From Armatimonadota bacterium (lineage in GTDB: Bacteria > Armatimonadota > Armatimonadia > Armatimonadales > Armatimonadaceae), in assembly GCA_014379275.1 (NCBI GenBank), contig JACMMA010000133.1, positions 1-11,789 on the forward strand: DNA of 11,789 nt. Direction: 5' to 3'. Shown one piece after another: positions 1-6,264 of the stretch (positions are counted from its first letter, which is position 1; each line of letters begins with the position of its first letter). A program made the position numbers and the translations under genes. The notes under the pieces are model-generated. The model did not search any database, had not been told where the DNA came from, and was given only the letters and a program-made list of their open reading frames with translations.

Positions 1-679
1 ACGCGATATTCGGCGAAATGGTGACCGCGGGGATGTTGGCGGCGGGCGTGGCACTTGTCGCACCGGTCGGAACCGGCGCCGAGAAAAGCTGATAGGAAAC
101 CCCGTTGTCCGTCGATTTGATGAAAGCGATCCGGTTGGCCGCACTGATCGAAGGGAATCGGTGGATCGCCCCCGGCTGGTTGGTCAAGCGGGCGGGCTCG
201 ACTCCTACCCCTTGGTTGGGGGACGGGTTGGAAGAGATCCGCCAGAGCTGATAGTTGTCCGGGGTGTTGTCGCCCGTGAAGTCACGGTTCGCCGCGAAGA
301 AGATGAACTGCTCGTCCGCACTCCAGTACGGGTCAATTTCGTCACTAACCAGCGGCCCGAAGTTGGTGATGTCTACGACCTGCTCCTGGACGTTCGCGCC
401 GTTGCCGCCGCCGACCTGTACGCGGGTACGCTCGAAGCCCTTGACACCCGTCGTGGAGCGGCGCGTGACGCCATCGGGAATAAACTTCCCGGCATCCGGG
501 CTGTTGGCGCGAAGCGGGACGCCCTGTCGCGCGGGGTTTGCAGTACGGTCTTGTGGGGTAAAACGTGGTTGAGCCGGTGCAGCCGGTTTTGCCAGCACTG
601 CCGGCGCGGCGACGCTCCATAACAGCGAAACATAAAGCGCAAAGGCGATTGACTGCCGATACTTGTAAGCGAACTTCAA
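1..679 (-). CDS. Exported PD40/TolB-like beta-propeller protein, 5' part only
   Basis: The minus strand stays open from 679 to the left edge, giving 226 codons with no stop, so the C-terminus lies outside the window. Residues 1-30 form a Sec signal peptide: a basic start (KFAYKYR), a hydrophobic core (IAFALYVSLLW) and an AVLA|KP cleavage site. A Pro/Ala/Arg-rich linker follows to about residue 110. Residues 116-130 (DPYWSADEQFIFFAA) and about 172-200 (HRFPSISAANRIAFIK, then YQLFSAPV) match the PD40 blade pattern, P-x-W/I-S-x-D-x-x-x-I-x-F then a Y-x-L-[WF]-x strand, as found in TolB-like propellers. I prefer the TTG at 679 because GGAGGGG lies 9 nt upstream; the in-frame ATG at 697 overlaps that motif and would add MEGNPT. 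The substrate or partner is unknown. A periplasmic or secreted binding or scaffold role is inferred from the fold. Confidence 0.82.
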   Translation of the reverse strand, partial: MKFAYKYRQSIAFALYVSLLWSVAAPAVLAKPAAPAQPRFTPQDRTANPARQGVPLRANSPDAGKFIPDGVTRRSTTGVKGFERTRVQVGGGNGANVQEQVVDITNFGPLVSDEIDPYWSADEQFIFFAANRDFTGDNTPDNYQLWRISSNPSPNQGVGVEPARLTNQPGAIHRFPSISAANRIAFIKSTDNGVSYQLFSAPVPTGATSATPAANIPAVTISPNIA

Positions 680-697
680 AGTGGGGTTCCCCTCCAT

Positions 698-1241
698 AAG
701 CCACCAACCGAATGAATGACCGGACACCATGGCGATGAGTAAGTGTTATCGCGTTCCTTCGTTGTCATCCCGGTAAATAAAGCGAAATCGTCGAACATAC
801 GAACCGGCGCAAGACACTTGTCCCAAACATCGCGCCTTTGTGTGCAAGCCCTGTTTATCGCCAGCGCGAGCGTTTACGCACCTTGCGGCAGGTAATTTCG
901 CCGGGGCGCGTTGTATCTCCTTCTCTGTCTCTATAAAAAAGACAAAGGTTTCACCGGCTCCTTTTGGGAGAGGTACGGATAGGAAATGTTTCCGTGTTTT
1001 ATAGAGTGGGAGGAAAACGGGGTGACTATTGGACTCAAACGCTTTTTCAATACGGAAGATACTTTATAACTAACGAGGTTAACGCATGCCGCTCCATCCC
1101 GCGGGGATTATAACATAACCGAAAATTATTAAGCAAGAGGCGGTACAGAGGTCAGGTTGTTAAGAGCCAGGTCCGGGAAAGTAGTGCCGGTATGAGGCGC
1201 AGTGACGTTCCGGTTATCCGTCGCGGATGAGTTTCCGTGGT
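698..1241. other. Gene-poor intergenic stretch of about 540 bp
   Basis: No convincing gene lies between the PD40 protein start and the YkgJ-type gene stop. Base composition is more AT-rich than in the neighbouring genes, especially around 1030-1135. I see one good minus-strand promoter (1107-1136), which would give the PD40 gene a leader of about 400 nt. The short ORFs here (about 20-27 codons) lack family resemblance. I found no tRNA or known riboswitch signature by eye. Confidence 0.5.
1107..1136 (-). promoter_or_regulatory. Sigma70-type promoter facing the PD40 gene
   Basis: On the minus strand, TTGCTT (1136-1131) is followed by an 18-nt spacer and a perfect TATAAT (1112-1107) preceded by TGT, an extended -10. 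Transcription would start near 1100. The first clear downstream gene on that strand starts at 679 or 697, so the implied 5' leader is about 400 nt. Confidence 0.5.
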
Positions 1242-1736
1242 TCAACTTTTACGCTCCCATTCTTCCCAGGTCTTCCGCTCGAAGCGGCGGTATTCATTCC
1301 AAACGGCGGGGGCGCTTTCCGGATACTCGGGGACGGCTTCGATGGGACAGGGGAGCCAGGTCGTCTGACCCATCAGGCGGCAGACGGTCGGGCGGGCGGG
1401 ATAAACGAAACAGTTGTGATTTTCGGTGTCACGGAACCGGCAAAGATCTACGGTCGCGCCGGATTCTTCCGCGCCCGGCCAGGGCACGGTCTTGTTTTGC
1501 CCGAGTACGCGCCGCACCGCCGAGGGGGCAAGTGTCGCGAGATAGGTTTGCACGGCTTCCTGCTCGTCCCGCGTCACCAGGATACCCGCCGTACAGCGAC
1601 CGCCACAATCATCGCAACCGTCGCACACGTCCAGGTGCATCGCCGCGGTCAGGGTTTCACGCTGTGCCACGAACCGTTGCCAGCGCGCACGGGTGGCGTC
1701 GGCGGACGAATCGGATGTGGGAAGAAGAGTAATCAT
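1242..1736 (-). CDS. YkgJ-family cysteine-cluster protein (putative zinc/iron chelating)
   Basis: This 164-residue protein has the Cys arrangement of the YkgJ/CxxCxxCC-type family (PF03692). C38, C41, C44 and C48 fall in CDGCDDCGGRC. C99 (LCRF), C109 (NCFVYPARPTVCR) and C119 follow, with another Cys at 130. The family pattern C-x-F-...-C-x-x-Y-x-x-R-P-x-x-C-R is clearly present. Members are thought to bind Zn2+ or an Fe-S centre, but their biochemical role is largely unknown, so no reaction is assigned. No signal peptide or membrane segment is visible, so it is probably cytoplasmic. The ATG at 1736 has no Shine-Dalgarno sequence. The gene is divergent from the CBS/DUF1385 gene and the two share the short promoter region 1737-1815. 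The length is normal for a stand-alone member. Confidence 0.82.
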   Translation of the reverse strand: MITLLPTSDSSADATRARWQRFVAQRETLTAAMHLDVCDGCDDCGGRCTAGILVTRDEQEAVQTYLATLAPSAVRRVLGQNKTVPWPGAEESGATVDLCRFRDTENHNCFVYPARPTVCRLMGQTTWLPCPIEAVPEYPESAPAVWNEYRRFERKTWEEWERKS

Positions 1737-1737
1737 C

Positions 1738-1768
1738 GTGCAAATTCAGGCGGCAGAGGCGATATAAT
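1738..1768 (+). promoter_or_regulatory. Putative promoter of the CBS/DUF1385 gene
   Basis: A perfect TATAAT lies at 1763-1768. The matching -35 region (about 1738-1744, GTGCAAA) is weak. Transcription would start near 1775, about 40 nt before the ATG at 1816 and right at the in-frame GTG at 1777. On the other strand the same bases read TTATAT and could serve as the -10 of the divergent YkgJ-type gene. Confidence 0.4.
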
Positions 1769-1815
1769 CGCGCGAGGTGGAAACGGTACTCCGCCCAGTT
1801 GCAGTATACAATACG

Positions 1816-3096
1816 ATGTCCCGATTTTCCGCCGATAGTTCCCCGAAGAGCGTCCTGCCCCGTGTGCAAACTCTCGCCCGCCGCGCCAAAGCCGTCCCGC
1901 CGGAAACGCCGTTCGCGACGGTCTGTGAACTGCTCCGTACGAGTCCCTACCAACTGCTCGCCGTGGTAGACACTCCCGGCGAGGTTTCCGCGCTACTTAC
2001 CGGGCCGCTGCTCGGGGTAATATCCGCGAAAAGCATCGCCGACGAACTGCTCACCGCCCCCCCGGAGGAACAGGAGTGGCTACGCAAACACGGCGTCGCG
2101 CGGGACGTTTGCACCCCGGTTCTGCCGGACGAGTGCGCGGTGCCGACCGACACTGCGGCGGAAGTGTCGAGGCTCTTCGACCGCATCGGACGCGATTCCG
2201 CGCCGGTGCTGGAATCGCACGAGCGACCGTTGTATCTGGGCATGGTCGCCCGCACGGATCTTTTGCGCGATCTGCACCGACCGTTCGTGCCGCCGCAGAT
2301 CGGCGGCATGGCGACCCCGCTCGGCGTGTATCTGACCACGGGCAATGTTTCGGGCGGGGTCGGGACCCTGGCACTGGCGGCTACCGGCTTTTTGACGTTC
2401 GCGTTGCACACGACCGGACTCGCCCTTCTGTTCGCCGCGAACCACGCCCTGGAACGCTATGTTCCCGCAGTCGCCCGATTCACCGCCCTGTTGCCGCGCC
2501 CGCTCGCCGACTCGCTTCCCGAGACGGTGTTTACCGTCGCCCTGACGGCGTTGTTTTTGTTGCTCCTGCGCCAAACGCCGCTCGCAGGCTATCACGCGGC
2601 GGAGCATCAGGTGGTGCACGCCATCGAGCGTGGCGAGCCTCTCCTGCCCGAAGCCGTGCGGCGCATGCCCCGCGTCCATCCGCGCTGCTCGACCAACCTC
2701 GTCGCCGGTCTCCTCCTGTTCTATATTATCGGGACGGCGTTCGCGGGTTCCCTCGGGGCCGAGCTTTCGTATCTCGTCGGAGCGTTCGCCGCGTTCCTGT
2801 GGTGGCGACCGGTCGGCTCGTTTCTGCAGCAACATGCGACCACGCGCCCGGCTTCAGATAAGGAGATCGAGAGCGGTATTCGTGCGGCACGGGACTTGTT
2901 CGATGCTCTAGATTCACCGGTAAGCAGTGCGGTATCGAAGCCGGTCTCTCCCCTTCAGGCGAAGGTCCGGCGTATCTGGCAGGCGGGTTTCGTGCAGATT
3001 TTCATGGGCAGCGGTATCGCGTTCGCCCTGCTAGCATTCATCGCGTTCGTCTTCCCCCCGTTCCAGCAATTCTTCAAATCGGTGTTCGGAGAGTAA
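1816..3096 (+). CDS. Membrane protein with N-terminal CBS-like region and DUF1385 (YqhQ-like) domain
   Basis: This 426-residue protein has two parts. Residues about 25-155 look like a CBS-domain pair: FATVCELLRTSPYQLLAVVD, then VISAKSIADELL, and a second half with VPTDTAAEVSRLF and PLYLGMVARTDLL. From about residue 163 it matches DUF1385 (PF07136; Bacillus YqhQ): GGMATPLGVYL, then the strongly conserved block YHAAEHQVVHAIERGEPL and RMPRVHPRCSTNL. Hydrophobic segments at about 182-207, 237-251, 295-332 and 392-415 indicate an integral membrane protein. The His/Glu-rich HAAEH and HPRC motifs suggest a metal site, but the family has no established reaction. CBS modules usually bind adenine nucleotides, so nucleotide control of the membrane domain is an inference. 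An in-frame GTG at 1777 would add 13 residues. I chose the ATG because the extra codons have atypical third positions. Neither start has a Shine-Dalgarno sequence. Confidence 0.82.
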   Translation: MSRFSADSSPKSVLPRVQTLARRAKAVPPETPFATVCELLRTSPYQLLAVVDTPGEVSALLTGPLLGVISAKSIADELLTAPPEEQEWLRKHGVARDVCTPVLPDECAVPTDTAAEVSRLFDRIGRDSAPVLESHERPLYLGMVARTDLLRDLHRPFVPPQIGGMATPLGVYLTTGNVSGGVGTLALAATGFLTFALHTTGLALLFAANHALERYVPAVARFTALLPRPLADSLPETVFTVALTALFLLLLRQTPLAGYHAAEHQVVHAIERGEPLLPEAVRRMPRVHPRCSTNLVAGLLLFYIIGTAFAGSLGAELSYLVGAFAAFLWWRPVGSFLQQHATTRPASDKEIESGIRAARDLFDALDSPVSSAVSKPVSPLQAKVRRIWQAGFVQIFMGSGIAFALLAFIAFVFPPFQQFFKSVFGE

Positions 3097-3098
3097 CG

Positions 3099-3239
3099 GG
3101 GAGCCCCCCCGCCCCCAATCCTGGGGGAGCCAGAGGGGAGGAGGCGGGGACGTCGCGCTCGACCGGCGAAAGGGTCTTCCCGGCGTCCCCTCCGTCTCCC
3201 CCCTCTGGCTCCCCCAGGATTGGGGGCGGGGGGGCTCCC
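3099..3239. repeat. Long GC-rich inverted repeat (MITE/REP-like), 40-bp perfect arms
   Basis: The arms 3099-3138 and 3200-3239 are perfect reverse complements over 40 bp. The inner flanks (about 3139-3152 and 3185-3199) continue as an imperfect repeat around a loop with a CGGCGAAAGG core. Each arm contains its own small palindrome, CCCCCA-ATCC-TGGGGG or its complement. The element starts 2 nt after the stop codon of the DUF1385 gene and ends 21 nt before the ATG of the argS-like gene. No clear target-site duplication is visible. The core matches the palindrome at 7951-8008, so this looks like a dispersed element family. As RNA it would fold into a very stable hairpin that could block read-through. 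Confidence 0.88.
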
Positions 3240-3242
3240 ATC

Positions 3243-3251
3243 TGGTATAAC
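3243..3251 (+). promoter_or_regulatory. Extended -10 promoter element of the argS-like gene
   Basis: TGG-TATAAC forms an extended -10 element 9 nt before the ATG at 3261. The expected -35 position falls in the G-rich arm of the inverted repeat and has no match, consistent with reliance on the extended -10. Initiation 6-8 nt downstream would leave a leader of only about 1-4 nt. No Shine-Dalgarno sequence is present, so a leaderless mRNA is likely. Confidence 0.45.
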
Positions 3252-3260
3252 AAAGTCATT

Positions 3261-4892
3261 ATGCTAATAGAACGTCTCACCCGTGCGGTCAAGGATGCTC
3301 TCGCCATTTGCCGCGCCGAGGATCTGGTTCCCGATGTGGGGGTGCCGGTCGAAGTCGTCGCCCAGGCGGGGGCGTATGCGACTAACGCACCGCTCCTTCT
3401 CGCCCGTCGCTCGGAAAACGCTGTCAGCACGGCGGGGGCACGCGCCGGGGTATACGCGGAACATCTCGCGGAAAATATCAACGCCCACCCGGACACGCCC
3501 GCCGTAGCCAAAGCGTTGGAAACCGGGACGTTACTTTTGTATCCGTCGTCGGCGGTATATGCCGAGACGGTACGCGCGGTGCTTGCCGCCGGGGACGAGT
3601 GGGGAACGAATAAAAGCGGTGGGGGGAGTCGCGCTCTGGTCGAGTTCGTTTCCGCCAACCCGAACACACCGCTTTCGCTCCATCATGCGCGGGGCGCGGC
3701 GGTCGGAGACGCCATGTGCCACTTGCTTTGGGCGTCGGGATACACCGTGGAGCGCGAGTTTTACGTGAACGATGCCGCCTCCGCGCAACAGCTACGTTCT
3801 CTTGCCCGCGCGGTGTTCGGCGCGTACCGGGAGCATTTCGGCGTCGCGGCGAGCGAGATCACCAGCGAAGGGTATTCCGGCGAGTACGTAACGGAACTGG
3901 CGAAAAAGATCGGGGAAGCGTCCGGCGACCGGTATGTGGACCTCTCGCCCGAAGCCGCCGCGACCGCATTAACACCGCTCGTCGTCTCCCTGATGCAAGC
4001 CGAGCAGGAGGAAACGCTCGTCCGGTTCGGGGTGCGATTCGACCGGTGGTTCTCGGAAGCGACCCTGCTCGCAGGCGGCGCACTGCAAAATGTCCTGGAC
4101 ACCCTGCTAGCATCCGGGGCTGCCTATGCCCACGGCGGCGCGTTGTGGCTCAAAACCACGCAATACGGCGACGACGGCGACCGTGTGCTTCTGCGCAACG
4201 ACGGCACCCCTTCTTACTTTGCGGGCGATCTTGCCTACCACGCCGACAAACTGCAAGCCCGCGCTTACGACTTGACCGTGGACGTTTGGAACGCGGACCA
4301 CCAGCCCTATATCGGTCGTACGATGGCGGGGCTTGCGGCACTCGGCGTGCCGAACGTCGAACATCGGCTTCGTATTGCGGTGTTCGGCACGGTGCGTGCC
4401 CTGCAAGATGGCTCCGAGTTGCGCACCGGGCGGTACGCGAGCGGCGTTGTCACGTTGAAGGAGATCCTGGACGCGGGATCGGACGCCGACGCGCTCCGGT
4501 TCGCGCTTCTGCTCGCCTCACCTACCTCCGTGCCGATGGATTTAAGTGTGGATGCCCTGGCGCCGTCCGCGCCCAACAACCCACTCACGGGTGTTCGCGC
4601 CGCACTGGCAAAGTCATCCGCGATGCCTGATACCGGCGACGCCGATCTGGGCGAACTGAAAGACAACGAAGCATTGTCGGGGATCATTCGCCGTCTGGAT
4701 ATGTTCCCCGATACCGTGCGGGGTGCGGCAACCACGGCGTCGCCCGCCGAAGTCGCCCGGTTCGCATGGAGCCTCGCGGACGCGGTGAACCGGTTGCCAG
4801 AATCCGGCGATGCGGCGACAAGCGCGACGATACGGGCGGCGGGCGTGACGCTACAGAACGCGCTCCGCCTGCTCGGAATCGCCCCTGCTTAA
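3261..4892 (+). CDS. argS: Arginyl-tRNA synthetase-family protein with degenerate HIGH and KMSKS motifs
   Basis: This 543-residue protein follows the class I ArgRS layout. The N-terminal additional domain (1-115) includes the AYATNAPLLLA and GGG-(S/K)R landmarks. The Rossmann catalytic domain has VEFVSANP (127-134), ARGAAVGDA and REFYVNDA (165-172), then DGTPSYFAGDLAYH (314-327) and DVWNADHQPYIGR (341-353). A helical C-terminal DALR-like domain ends in NALRLLGI. The HIGH motif, normally H-[IV]-G-H, reads SLHH at 139-142, losing the first His and the Gly. The KMSKR region reads LRTGRYASGVVTL (387-399), with no lysine at the usual place. The WGADH glycine is Asn344, and the usual Tyr-rich YVQYAHAR segment of the anticodon domain is replaced near NPLTGVRAALAK. 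The length is near normal and the frame is intact, so it is not a simple pseudogene. It may be a divergent active ArgRS or a paralog with altered function. Aminoacylation is not assured. Confidence 0.85.
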   Translation: MLIERLTRAVKDALAICRAEDLVPDVGVPVEVVAQAGAYATNAPLLLARRSENAVSTAGARAGVYAEHLAENINAHPDTPAVAKALETGTLLLYPSSAVYAETVRAVLAAGDEWGTNKSGGGSRALVEFVSANPNTPLSLHHARGAAVGDAMCHLLWASGYTVEREFYVNDAASAQQLRSLARAVFGAYREHFGVAASEITSEGYSGEYVTELAKKIGEASGDRYVDLSPEAAATALTPLVVSLMQAEQEETLVRFGVRFDRWFSEATLLAGGALQNVLDTLLASGAAYAHGGALWLKTTQYGDDGDRVLLRNDGTPSYFAGDLAYHADKLQARAYDLTVDVWNADHQPYIGRTMAGLAALGVPNVEHRLRIAVFGTVRALQDGSELRTGRYASGVVTLKEILDAGSDADALRFALLLASPTSVPMDLSVDALAPSAPNNPLTGVRAALAKSSAMPDTGDADLGELKDNEALSGIIRRLDMFPDTVRGAATTASPAEVARFAWSLADAVNRLPESGDAATSATIRAAGVTLQNALRLLGIAPA

Positions 4893-4933
4893 AAAGACTT
4901 CCGGAGGCTGCTTTAGTGTAGCCTCCGGAAGTC
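4891..4933 (-). terminator. Intrinsic terminator of the prepilin-lipoprotein operon, possibly bidirectional
   Basis: A perfect 14-bp stem (4896-4909 with 4920-4933, GACTTCCGGAGGCT and its complement) has a 10-nt loop. Read on the minus strand it is followed at once by five Us (4895-4891), a classical rho-independent terminator for the lipoprotein gene ending at 4946. The hairpin begins 3 nt after the argS-like stop on the plus strand and could also help stop that transcript, though no U-tract follows in that direction. Confidence 0.8.
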
Positions 4934-4945
4934 GCTCTCTCAAAC

Positions 4946-5131
4946 TCAAGGAGTCGTGCTGGGGGTGCTTCCCGTGGCTCCCGGCGGTCGTTGCCCCGGA
5001 TAGGTCTTATAGCTATCCTTATGCGGCTTGACACCTTCTTTAGGGGCTTCGTTACTCCCACACCCGCCGACAAGAACGGCGAGCAGAAAAGTAACGAAAA
5101 GGGCGAGGACATTCGTGCAGCGATTTTCCAT
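4946..5131 (-). CDS. Small lipoprotein, 61 residues, downstream of prepilin
   Basis: The ATG at 5131 opens a 61-residue protein with a short polar start (MENRCTN), a hydrophobic stretch (VLALFVTFLLAVLV) and a lipobox ending at Cys24 (LVGGC). This is a signal peptidase II type lipoprotein signal. The mature part is only 38 residues, polar and Pro/Gly/Ser/Thr-rich (KPHKDSYKTYPGQRPPG), with no domain I recognise. An in-frame upstream ATG at 5173 would overlap the prepilin end and spoil the lipoprotein signal. The 5131 start is preceded by GGGAG 11 nt upstream. The gene lies 16 nt after the prepilin stop, so the two are probably co-transcribed. A short lipoprotein next to a prepilin-like gene is, to my recollection, common in Armatimonadota; its role is unknown. 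Confidence 0.75.
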   Translation of the reverse strand: MENRCTNVLALFVTFLLAVLVGGCGSNEAPKEGVKPHKDSYKTYPGQRPPGATGSTPSTTP

Positions 5132-5147
5132 GTTTTTGATGGCTCCC

Positions 5148-6020
5148 TTAAAATGACTGCGAGCCTGCGTCACACGCAGCGGCGGTATCGAAGGTCTTAT
5201 CGGTGAGCTTCGCCCCCCGGAAATAGCCGTGATATAGCGACGTAGATGCGCCGCCGTCGTTACCGCTTATCGTCATTTTCGACCACTTCGCATGACCATC
5301 CGTGAACGAGAAGTTGGTGCCGCCGGTATGGCGAGGCGCCGTGCGGAGGTTGCTCAAATCACCAGTCAGATCGCCGTAACCCCAATCCTTGGTGGACTGA
5401 TTCCAGTACGCGATATACCGGGTGCCGCCCGGCTCCTTCTGGCAACTGTGCCAACTCATCACATAGCGACCCTCGCCGCTCAAAACCACCTCGGCAGGCG
5501 AGGAGATGTTCGCCAACGGTGTGGGCACGACCATATCGCCTTCCATCTTGGCACGATCCTGGTTAAATATTGGCTCGTTCAGCGCGTAGGACGATTGATA
5601 TTGCTGGTTGGGGTCCGTTCCCCCGGGAGGGTAATACCCCTTCACGCCGAAATTCGCCTCGTCCGAGCCGTTATTCGGGCAGGCATAGATGCCTTTGCTT
5701 TTGGTGTACGGAAAGAGGGTATCGGTCCAGAACGGCTCGTTCCCCGCCGGGTCCGCCTGGTTGCCGTCATTGCCGTTCCAGCCGAACGGGAAAAACGTCT
5801 CGTCGTAGTCCTGTACATATTGCATGAACCCTAATCCGATCTGCTTTTGGTTGGACAGACACGAAATGGCACGCGCTTTCTCACGCGCCTGGGCAAAAAC
5901 AGGGAACAATATCGCCGCGAGGATAGCGATAATAGCGATGACGACGAGAAGTTCAATCAGGGTAAACCCTGCAGTTCTTCCTGCGAATCCGTGTCGATGA
6001 TTATGTTTGATACGGGTCAT
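5148..6020 (-). CDS. Type IV prepilin-like / pseudopilin protein with H-x9-DG motif (DUF1559-like)
   Basis: This 290-residue protein has a class III signal. Residues 1-18 are basic and end in TAG, cleavage is expected at G18|F19, and FTLIE follows with Glu5 of the mature protein. A hydrophobic helix (LLVVIAIIAILAAI) runs on into FPVFAQAREKAR, a segment typical of Armatimonadota and Planctomycetes prepilin-like proteins. The C-terminal half has the H-x9-DG signature: H231, nine residues, then D241-G242, followed by HAKW. These proteins are processed by the prepilin peptidase PilD and placed in the inner membrane or a pseudopilus, but individual roles are mostly unknown and genomes often carry many paralogs. 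The ATG at 6020 fits the usual leader length. The longer ORF from 6074 would add 18 hydrophobic residues before it and is less likely. It is first in an operon with the small lipoprotein. Confidence 0.88.
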   Translation of the reverse strand: MTRIKHNHRHGFAGRTAGFTLIELLVVIAIIAILAAILFPVFAQAREKARAISCLSNQKQIGLGFMQYVQDYDETFFPFGWNGNDGNQADPAGNEPFWTDTLFPYTKSKGIYACPNNGSDEANFGVKGYYPPGGTDPNQQYQSSYALNEPIFNQDRAKMEGDMVVPTPLANISSPAEVVLSGEGRYVMSWHSCQKEPGGTRYIAYWNQSTKDWGYGDLTGDLSNLRTAPRHTGGTNFSFTDGHAKWSKMTISGNDGGASTSLYHGYFRGAKLTDKTFDTAAACDAGSQSF

Positions 6021-6068
6021 AGGATACGATACCTTTACTAAGTTTGGAATAAGCACCAGCAAACGCGA

Positions 6069-6124
6069 GGACAAACGTTGTCCGATTAGATGCCCGGCAA
6101 CCCGTTAAGGGCAAGGACCGGTTG
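6069..6124. promoter_or_regulatory. Structured leader region between prepilin and glycosyltransferase genes
   Basis: The divergent intergenic region holds a tight hairpin (GGACAA 6069-6074, loop ACG, TTGTCC 6078-6083). Beside it is a cluster of complementary segments: GCCC 6092-6095 with GGGC 6109-6112, and CAACC 6098-6102 with GGTTG 6120-6124. These two pairings interleave, which would make a pseudoknot. It would lie in the 5' leader of either gene. It matches no riboswitch class I can name with confidence, and no clear promoter could be placed for either gene. Confidence 0.25.
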
Positions 6125-6264
6125 AATGAGTGACAAGATCTGTCTTGAAGTTCTTGCCAGCAACGCTACGTCGCGTTCTTGAACACGATTGGTATATACC
6201 ACGATCCCCACACCGCCTGCAAGAGCATTATCCGAAAAACATCAGCGAGTACCATTCTGACTAT

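Noticed and set aside
161..622. Open plus-strand frames over the PD40 gene
   Set aside because: They are antisense to the minus-strand frame that has a signal peptide and PD40 blades. They have Arg/Val-rich composition and no recognisable motif.
986..1069. 27-codon ORF with a GGGAGAGG upstream
   Set aside because: It is too short, the spacing to the purine-rich stretch is long, and it has no family resemblance. It lies in an AT-rich intergenic stretch.
2076..2861. Long alternative frames on both strands inside the DUF1385 gene
   Set aside because: They are Arg/Ala/Pro-rich shadow frames of a GC-rich gene. The main frame carries all the conserved motifs.
3716..4630. 304-codon alternative plus-strand frame inside the argS-like gene
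   Set aside because: It is arginine-rich with no motif, while the ArgRS frame shows conserved blocks throughout.
6091..6124. SAM-I riboswitch-like segment (plus strand) or cyclic-di-GMP (GEMM) tail-like segment (minus strand)
   Set aside because: Only one short stretch matches each motif. The other conserved blocks of either riboswitch are absent nearby.
6130..6264. N-terminal extension of the first glycosyltransferase
   Set aside because: The 45 extra codons do not resemble the start of GT4 proteins, and the natural first strand begins at the ATG at 6265.
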